Position numbers and translations under genes: made by a program. Shown here piece by piece: positions 57,615 through 64,000 of a DNA stretch of 64,000 bases (the first letter of the stretch is position 1; each line of letters opens with the position of its first letter). The DNA comes from Microstegium vimineum (taxonomy: Eukaryota > Streptophyta > Magnoliopsida > Poales > Poaceae). The DNA lies in the NCBI GenBank assembly GCA_022036555.1, contig CM039140.1, forward strand, positions 30,004,473 through 30,068,472, in the 5' to 3' direction. The notes under the pieces were generated by a model. That model had not been told where the DNA came from, searched no databases, and saw only the letters and a program-made list of their open reading frames with translations.

Positions 57615-58914
57615 CTAGACAACTTGGACAAATCCAGGTCAATTGGAAGCAAATTCTAAATTGCCTTAGCCTCCATAGCATGGCAGTGCTTAGGTTAGCA
57701 TCCATAAGTCAACTATCCTCCCAACTCATTACGTCGATCGTCTGATTAATCATGATTAATCATCCGTATCAGTACCTAGCATTGAATTAGTTCATCCGAT
57801 TCAATAAGAACGATCAGAACCTGATCATCTAATTTATCATTGATTAATCACGATAAATCGTTCTATTAGGTGTCTGATTAGCACCAAATAGACAGATGGA
57901 CTGCTTGAGTTTAGTGGGCTATATTTGTTTAGGTGGACCATTAGGATTTCTTTTTTATACCTCTCCCCTACTCTTTCTCACCTCCTCAATCCTCACCCTA
58001 CTCTCCAGCTGTCAGCTAAACTTGTTCTGTGTGCAGCTACTAAGTTGCATCTCTTCCCCTCCATCCTCACTCCCTCATCCCTCTTTCCGGTTTCAATCCA
58101 AGCTCACCATCGTCCATCATCCTTGTTGTGTCCTAGTTCCTCCTCCCTGTAGGGTCGCCAATTCTCTTCCCCACTTGCTCTAGGTCAAAGGGAGCATGAT
58201 GTCTACTATATAAACATATGTCATACATATAATGATATATCGTCCTGCTATACACAGGACGATTATCTAGATGACTAGACAGATAAGAGGTTGATTAATC
58301 ATCCTTGTCGTCAATTAATTATCCTGATTTTCCTTATGTATGGGTACCACTGCGATTAGCCGATTTAATAACATTAATGTCAATCAAACCTACTATGCTC
58401 TACAATCATTATGGCATCATACCTACCTGCTGTAAAACAATTATAATTCAAGTCTAAACTTAAATTATCTTAAATTTAACCAAGTTTATAGAAAATAGCA
58501 TCAATATGTGTGACTTTAAATAGATATACTATGAAAATATATTTCATGATGAATCTAACAATACTTGTTTAGTATGACATATATTAATATCTTTATATAT
58601 AAATCGGGTTAAATTTCTGATCGTTTAATTTACCACTGTGCTAGAATTATATTTTTTCTAGGATGGAAACTAAGCAGGTCAACGAGGAACAAATCAACTC
58701 TTGACTCATTCTTCACTCGGTTTTTCTTCCAATACGTTAGCAGCCTCTACTGCATGATTTCATAGCGCTGTTTTGTTTCAAGTCAGTTTGAGTTACTTGC
58801 TTTGACTCTTGGGTATGAAGATCTATTCAACTTTCATGGGCTGCAACAGATTTTATGACTGCCATTACAACATCTACTAACGCAACTCAACTGGAAACCC
58901 ATACACTTCTCAGA
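57615..58914. other. Low-copy-looking stretch with palindromes, no gene seen
   Basis: No supported coding sequence. Palindromic TGATTAATCA boxes occur at 57743-57762 (two fused, perfect 20-base palindrome), near 57842 and near 58293. A 9-base stem hairpin (ATCGTCCTG/CAGGACGAT) lies at 58239-58263. 57950-58190 is CT-rich. Confidence 0.5.
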
Positions 58915-59067
58915 TCAAGAGGCGAAAAGATGTCCAAACGTCTCAACCTCTTGATCACACAGAGGACAAGTGCAAGTAATTTCTAGACCATGTCTTTGCC
59001 TCCTGTCCATGGTCCAGTGCTGACGATTAAAATCGAGCCATAGGAAGAACTTAACTTTGAGCCGCAT
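58915..59067 (-). pseudogene. LINE fragment: reverse-transcriptase zinc-binding (zf-RVT) domain
   Basis: A 50-residue open stretch holds KVKFFLWLDFNRQHWTMDRR, RHGLEI, CPLCDQEVET and GHLF, the pattern of the zf-RVT domain found after RT in plant LINEs. It is followed by a TGA. The RT domain itself is not in the neighbouring sequence, so this is a relic. The polypeptide is too short to have been a gene by itself. Confidence 0.7.
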
Positions 59068-59130
59068 CCATCTTTCAAAATGACTGTGAAGAGTAGGTGT
59101 GCCAGAGTGTTGCTGTCAGAACGAGCCAGG

Positions 59131-59220
59131 GTGGTGGCTTGGAATTTGACCGTGAAGTCAAGAGTGCTTGGAATTCACCGTGAAGTCATGTCTGGTGGCT
59201 TGGAATTTGACCATGAAGTG
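59131..59220. repeat. Short tandem repeat, GGTGGCTTGGAATTTGACC type
   Basis: Three imperfect units with the word CTTGGAATT(T/C) followed by (A/G)CCNTGAAGT. The first and third are nearly identical, the middle one shortened. It lies directly upstream (plus strand) of the NLR leader region. Confidence 0.6.
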
Positions 59221-59854
59221 ATGGGTGCGACACTGTGTAGTCGATAACTGTGAAGTTGAAGCTAACTGATGCTCACCTGATTATCGCCTGAATGCTGTAT
59301 TGAATTATTGTTGTCTTTGTTACTACTAAGACAGGGGCCATTCCCTATAATTCTAAAAAAAGATGTAAACAGTCTCACCAGTCCACATCATGATAATAGT
59401 CCCTCTGATTAAACCTGATGACTACTCCATTGCCTGCAAGTTGGTTTTCTTAGATAATGGATATTGTTCTGGCTTCAGTCTGTCATCATGGAGCAGGCAA
59501 AATTATTCTGCAAGTTGTAGCGATGGTAACAGAAAACAATGGAGTTCCGTGCAGTTCTGTTCTTTTCAACATGAGTGTCTTGCTTGTGCATAGTGCCATA
59601 GGCCAACTAGTTGATTGGTCAGTTTTCTGATAATACCCAAGTACAGAAATTGGACTTGGTCACATGTTACTTCCTCTATATTTAGGTCTACCCTCTCCCC
59701 CCATCTATATCTGAAACTGCATAACACATATTAATTAGTTCAAATCAGTTGCATACATACACCAGCCCCAAGATCAGGTTAATCATCCACAGATGCAACT
59801 ATATTGCACCTCTTCTATCCACAAGCTTATACTGCTACTCTTTTTCTTGTGCAG
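59221..59854 (+). other. Upstream region and likely 5' UTR intron of the NLR gene
   Basis: No coding sequence seen. A TATATTTAGG word near 59679 could serve as a TATA box. A pyrimidine-rich stretch ending TTGTGCAG at 59847-59854 looks like a splice acceptor before the NLR start codon. These are word-level resemblances. Confidence 0.35.
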
Positions 59855-60121
59855 GACACAGTTTTTGCAGAGCTGGTTGGAAACGATGTCAGAAGCGCTC
59901 AGTTCCGCTATCGTTGGGGAAGCAGTTAGCAGGATCTTATCTGCTATCATCAGCAAACACGAGGATGGCTCAGGTGAAGAGAGTGACTCGCTAGAGAGGT
60001 TGGAGATGGCGCACATCAAAATGGAGGCAGCAATTGACACATCCAACAAGTGGCAGATCACCGATGTGCCACTGTTGCGTTGGAGAAAGAAGCTGAAGCG
60101 TACTTCTCAAGAGTGCAAGAC
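59855..60121 (+). pseudogene. NLR (disease-resistance) gene, N-terminal Rx-type coiled coil, cut by a copia insertion
   Basis: The exon follows the acceptor at 59854; the ATG is at 59886. The 79 encoded residues begin MSEALSSAIVGEAVSRIL, then SDSLERLEMAHIKMEAAID, ITDVPLLRWRKKLKR and QEC, the usual start of grass NLR proteins with an Rx-N-like coiled coil and its conserved RRRKxLK region. Coding stops being NLR-like at 60121, where a Ty1/copia LTR starts. No NB-ARC or LRR sequence is in the window; it would be expected beyond the element's other LTR, past the right edge. NLRs detect pathogen effectors; this allele is probably non-functional unless the insertion is somatic or the assembly is chimeric. 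Confidence 0.7.
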
Positions 60122-60418
60122 TGTTAGTAAAACAGGACTCATGATTGTTTCTGCTAGGGCCTTACTGCCTCTAGTCTTTGTATCCCTTTATATAGAACAG
60201 GAGCTCAACAGAGCTATCGTTGGATACAGGTTGGCTCCAAGAGCATCTTCCTAGTGCAGTACAAGTAAAGCTAGTCTAAAACAAAAGCAAACTGCCTACT
60301 GCTACAAGTGTCCAAACTGTCTACTGCTACAAATGTCAAAAAACTAGAAAAGACTAAAAAGACTAACAACTAAAGTGTAACAAACTAAAGTACACTAGAA
60401 GTCAAGGCTTATCTATCA
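60122..60418 (-). repeat. 3' LTR of the right-hand Ty1/copia element
   Basis: It is 297 bases, TGTTAGTAAAAC to TATCTATCA on the plus strand. It directly follows NLR coding sequence (base 60121) and directly precedes the polypurine tract. A TATATAGAA-like word occurs near 60188. The partner LTR lies outside the window. Confidence 0.8.
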
Positions 60419-60432
60419 ATTCTCCCCCTAAG
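60419..60432 (-). other. Polypurine tract of the right-hand copia element
   Basis: TAGGGGGAGAAT on the minus strand directly before the LTR. Confidence 0.75.
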
Positions 60433-60439
60433 CCTTGCT

Positions 60440-63330
60440 TCAGCCACTCTTGGTGATCTTCGTGAGTCCGATCTTGCTTCTCATGGTTTCAAACTTGGTT
60501 CTTCCAAGTGACTTGGTGAGGATGTCGGCAAGTTGCTCATTTGTGCTGATGTAATCGGCCTTGATGCTTCCTTCTTCCACGCAGTCTCTGATGAAGTGGA
60601 ACTTGGTCCTTATGTGCTTGCTCCTGTCATGGAACACTGGGTTCTTGGCAAGTGCAAGTGTCGATTTGTTGTCCACCTTCAACTCCACAGTTTCCACCTT
60701 CCTTCCTAGCAGATCGGCAAGCAACCTTGATAGCCATAGCGCCTAAGTTGCTGTTGTAGTCATGGCCACGTACTCAGCCTCACAGCTAGAGAGTGCCACT
60801 ACCTTCTGTTTTACCGATTGCCAGCTGACCAAGCTGCTGCCTAGGAAGAAAAGACAGTCAGTTGTGCTCTTGCTGGAATCAATGTCTCCAGCCAAGTCTG
60901 AGTCACAATAGCCCAAAAACCTTGCCGATGGGAACCTTGCCGATGAGGGACTTGCCGATGAGGGTGCCTTGGTGAAGTGGAGGTCATAGTCAAGGGTACC
61001 AGCCAAGTACCTGAGAATTCTCTTGACTGCCATTTGATGTTCAGTGGTCGGTCTCTCCAAGAACCTGCTCACAAATCCCATTGAAAAGGCCAGGTCTGGT
61101 CTAGTGTGGACGAAGTACCTCAAGCTTCCAACCAATCTTCTGTATTGTGTTGGATCCACTTCTTCTGTTATGCTCTCCTTGCTTAGCCTCAACCTTTCCT
61201 CCATCGGTGTGGCAACAGGGTTGCAATCGGCCATGCTTCCCAACTCCACAATCCTCCTGGCATAATGGCTCTGCTTCAAAGTGATCCCACTACTCCCTTG
61301 CTGCACTTCTATTCCAAGATAGAAGCTGAGTAACCCAAGGTCACTCATTTCGAAGATGGACTGCATCTCCATCTTGAAAGCTCTCAATTCCTCTTCCTTG
61401 ACTCCAGTGATGATCAGGTCATCCACATAGACTCCGACCAGTAGAACAGAGTCATCTGAGCCTCTTCTGTAAATGGCAGCTTCATGCTTGCTCTGAACGA
61501 ACTCCATCTTCTTCAAGGTTGAGTTCAGCTTTGCATTCCACGCCCTGGGTGCCTGCCTCAGCCCATACAGTGCCTTGTGGAGCCGATAGACCTTGTCTTC
61601 TTCTCCTTGGACAGCAAACCCAGGTGGCTGCCGCACATAGACCTCCTCCTTGAGCTCTCCATTGAGGAATGCCGATTTGACATCCATGTGATGGACCCTC
61701 CATCCTTCTTGAGCAGCCAAGGCTAGCAGCAGCCTGACTGACTCCATCCTTGCCACAGGGGTAAAAGCATCCTCATAGTCGATCCCTTCTTGCTGCACAA
61801 AGCCCCGAGCCACAAGCCTTTCCTTGTGCTTGATCACATCCCCATCGGCACTCTTCTTCAGCTTGAACATCCACTTCAGAGTGATCAGCCGATGGCCGGC
61901 TCGAGGTGGCACCAGCTCCCAGGTGCCGTTGCGCTCAATAGCGCCCAGCTCTTCCTTCATCGCAGCTTGCCAAGCTGGATCATCGGCAGCTTCATCGTAG
62001 GTAGTCGGCTCGCCCGAGCAGGAGAGGTTCAGTTCGGCGAACAGCCTCTGAGCCAGCGGCGGAGTGGCCTCATCCCCGATGAGGTCAGTGATGCGTCGGT
62101 AGCATGGTGGCTCACTGCCATGGTAGGCGTCCACCCTTTCTTCATCGCCCTCCGGGGGAGTCACGTACTCGACCCGAGGACTGGATCCGCTCGTTGCCGA
62201 TGGCGTCGCTGCCGATGGCGTTGCTGGCGTCGCTGCCGATGGTGCCACTGCCGATGGAGCCGTTGCCGATGGCGCGGCTGCTGATGGAGCCGCTGCCGAT
62301 GGAGCCGTTGCCGATGGTACCGCTGCCGATGGCGCGGTACCTTGTGATGGCTCCGGTGTAGTGAAACGCGGTGTCGATGGCGATGGTGATGCCGATCCAG
62401 GCACCACCTCTTCCCAGGGGTACTCGACGGTGAAGTCGCTGCTCCCTTCTGCCGATGTGCTTGCCGATGCCGATGTCCAGTCCCAGCCGCGGCCCTCATC
62501 GAACACGACGTCGCGGCTGATGCGCACGCGCTGGGACACTGGATCGTAGACCTTGTATGCCTTCGCGCCCTCCGTAGAGCCGATGAACACGCCGGCCTCG
62601 CTGCGGTCATCCAACTTGCGAAGCTGAGTCAGGCGCCTGGTGTAGGCGACGCAGCCAAACACCTTGAGATGGCCCAGCGTTGGCGATCGGCCATGCCATG
62701 CCTCGTAGGGGGTGATGCCCTGCAGTGCACGCGTCGGGGCACGGTTCAGGAGATGCACCGCCGTCATCACTGCCTCCCCTCAAAATCTTGCCGGTAGGCT
62801 GCGCTGCTTGAGCAGAGCTCGCGCCATGGTCAATACCGTCTGGTTCCTGCGCTCAACAACTCCGTTTTGCTGAGGGGAGTGAGGGGCACTGAAGTGCCTT
62901 TTGATACCTTCATCGGCACAGTAGCGGCTGAACTCAGCGATGGTGAACTCGCCGCCGTTATCGGTACGCAGAACATTGAGCTGGCAGCCACTCTCCACCT
63001 CGGTTGCAGCCTTGATGCGCTTGATTGCCTCCCCAGCAGCATCCTTGGTCGGCAGTAGCGCCGCCCACATGAATCGGGTGGCGTCGTCCACCAGTAGGAG
63101 GATGTATCGGTTGTCTGCCGATGTCGGTGGTGTCACAGGCCCACAGAGGTCGCCGTGCACCAACTCTAGGTGCTCCTGGGCACGGTATGCCGATGCCGAT
63201 GGGAAAGATCGCCGCTTCTGCTTGGTGGTGACGCAGACGTCGCAGACCTGCTCTGCGTGGTCGATCTTGGGGATCCCACGGGCCATTTCTCCTCTGCTCA
63301 GGCGTCGTAGTGCATTGCCACGCCTTGTCA
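60440..63330 (-). pseudogene. Copia integrase, reverse transcriptase and RNase H
   Basis: One frame carries the whole stretch. Integrase: CDVCVTTKQ, then LELVHGDLCGP (first acidic residue), LLLVDDATRFMW, LRTDNGGEF (second acidic residue) and QQNGVVERRNQT (glutamate). An in-frame TGA at 62780-62782 follows, in a place where tryptophan is usual. A long Ala/Pro/Ser-rich linker comes next (about 62380-62160, PSA repeats). RT: WMFKLKKSADGDV, HHMDVKSAFLNGEL, ALYGLRQAPRAWN, catalytic YVDDLIITG. RNase H: SCEAEYVAMT, an in-frame TAG near 60743, then DNKSTLALAKNP and NEQLADILTKSLG. The upstream HHCC histidines are missing, with a frame change near 63310-63330. Confidence 0.9.
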
Positions 63331-64000
63331 TCCTTACGCATGGCGAGATAGCAAGGCTGCACAGCTTCCAAGTGAAGGATGTAGAGGCGGTTAGGTTGCC
63401 GATGTACCTTGGCAAGCAGGCGGCGACTGCGATCCCAGATGCGCAGCACGCCATCGGTAATCTCCACCTTGGAACCGCCTTCGTCCAACTGCCCGAGGCT
63501 CATGATCGAGTTCTTGAGGGCAGAGATGAAGTACACGCCTTGCAACATCCGTTGCTCGCCGGTCTTGGCTTGGAACACGATGGTGCCGATGCCGCGGATG
63601 TCCACCTTGGACGCATCCCCGAAACGCACAATACCGCGGACATCAATATTCAGATCGGCAAAGAGCTCTCGGCGCCCCGTCATGTGGTGCATTGCTCCGC
63701 TGTTGAGGTACCAGCCTCCCATCTTCTCTTCTTCTTCATCGGTATCGGTACCGAGGAAAGCCCGAGCCCTTGGCTCCTCCAGAGCGACTTCTTGCGCAGC
63801 CAGAGAGGCTGTCGATGGAGCGGTTGCCGATGCCGATGCACCCTTGTCCAGCTCGACGAACGCGTGCGCCATGAACAGCCCGCCGTCTCCTTCGCACTCG
63901 GCGTACTGGGCACGCCCAGCATATCCACCAGCACCGCCACCGCGGCCTCCACCTCGGTCACCTCCTCGGCCGCCACGATCACCTCCACCGCCGCGGCCTC
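63300..64000 (-). pseudogene. Copia Gag tail (RGG-rich) and protease
   Basis: At the right edge a minus-strand frame encodes a Gly/Arg-rich RGG stretch (RGGRGGDRGGGRGGG) near 63990-63910, then MAHAFVELDKG. The protease follows: the active-site region reads WYLNSGAMHHMTG, where the family has D-S/T-G-A, so the catalytic aspartate is replaced by asparagine. SLGQLDEGGSKVEI, GVLRIWDR and NRLYILHLE follow. The frame breaks after DDKAW near 63320. Confidence 0.8.

Larger units (their letters stand above)
60122..64000 (-). mobile_element. Ty1/copia retrotransposon inserted in the NLR gene (right end outside window)
   Basis: From right to left the order is the Gag tail, protease, integrase, RT, RNase H, polypurine tract and 3' LTR. 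The coding DNA is GC-rich. Outside the integrase zinc region it is interrupted only by single stop codons, so the element looks relatively young. The lineage within copia is not assigned. Confidence 0.85.

Overview
The window looks like nuclear DNA of a grass, probably a panicoid such as a sorghum, sugarcane or Miscanthus relative. It is intergenic space almost completely filled with nested transposable elements. The grounds are the element families present: a Ty3/gypsy Tat-type element with two RNase H domains, an Athila-type gypsy, SIRE-type Ty1/copia, CACTA (En/Spm) transposons, a Helitron-like end, a Stowaway-like MITE and a LINE scrap. Plant-type initiator-Met tRNA primer sites and a grass-style NLR N-terminus agree with this. 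The assignment to a clade is inference. I saw no bacterial-type gene organisation, rRNA, tRNA or CRISPR.

Layout. 1-5677: the 5' LTR and internal region (minus strand) of a long-LTR retroelement whose coding part has two retropepsin-like modules and a CCHC knuckle but no visible gag. 5678-7494: a Helitron-type 3' end, small repeats and a degenerate MITE. 7495-9818: the 3' part of a CACTA transposon. 9819-12699 and 28816-30135: a broken Athila-like element, split by a 16-kb Tat-type element (12700-28815). The Tat element has both LTRs, gag, protease, RT-RNase H and integrase on the minus strand, plus an intron-containing plant-mobile-domain gene on the opposite strand. Its 3' LTR is itself split by a 3.3-kb solo LTR. 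30136-56500: a second CACTA transposon (minus strand) cut by a copia fragment with flanking direct repeats (31083-32160), a 14.6-kb SIRE-type copia element (33422-47976, carrying two further solo LTRs) and a very long solo LTR (48562-55471, carrying another solo LTR). 56525-57614: two copia LTR fragments. 57615-59854: sparse sequence with palindromes and a LINE fragment. 59855-60121: the start of an NLR (disease-resistance) gene, cut off by a Ty1/copia element that runs from 60122 past the right edge.

How the parts work together. Almost every coding region is a broken retroelement polyprotein, so there is no operon or pathway. The informative content is the insertion order. Five solo LTRs have perfect 5-bp target duplications (CCGTC, GAATT, CATGT, CCACT, GCTTG), and in one case the unoccupied site survives in the sister LTR. 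Items most worth a second look are the antisense intron-bearing gene inside the Tat element, the duplicated protease element at the left edge, the GCCGAT/ATCGGC word enrichment shared by two unrelated elements, hairpins and promoter-like motif clusters conserved in the long-LTR family, CpG decay concentrated at TCCGGA palindromes in the SIRE LTRs, and the interrupted NLR gene.
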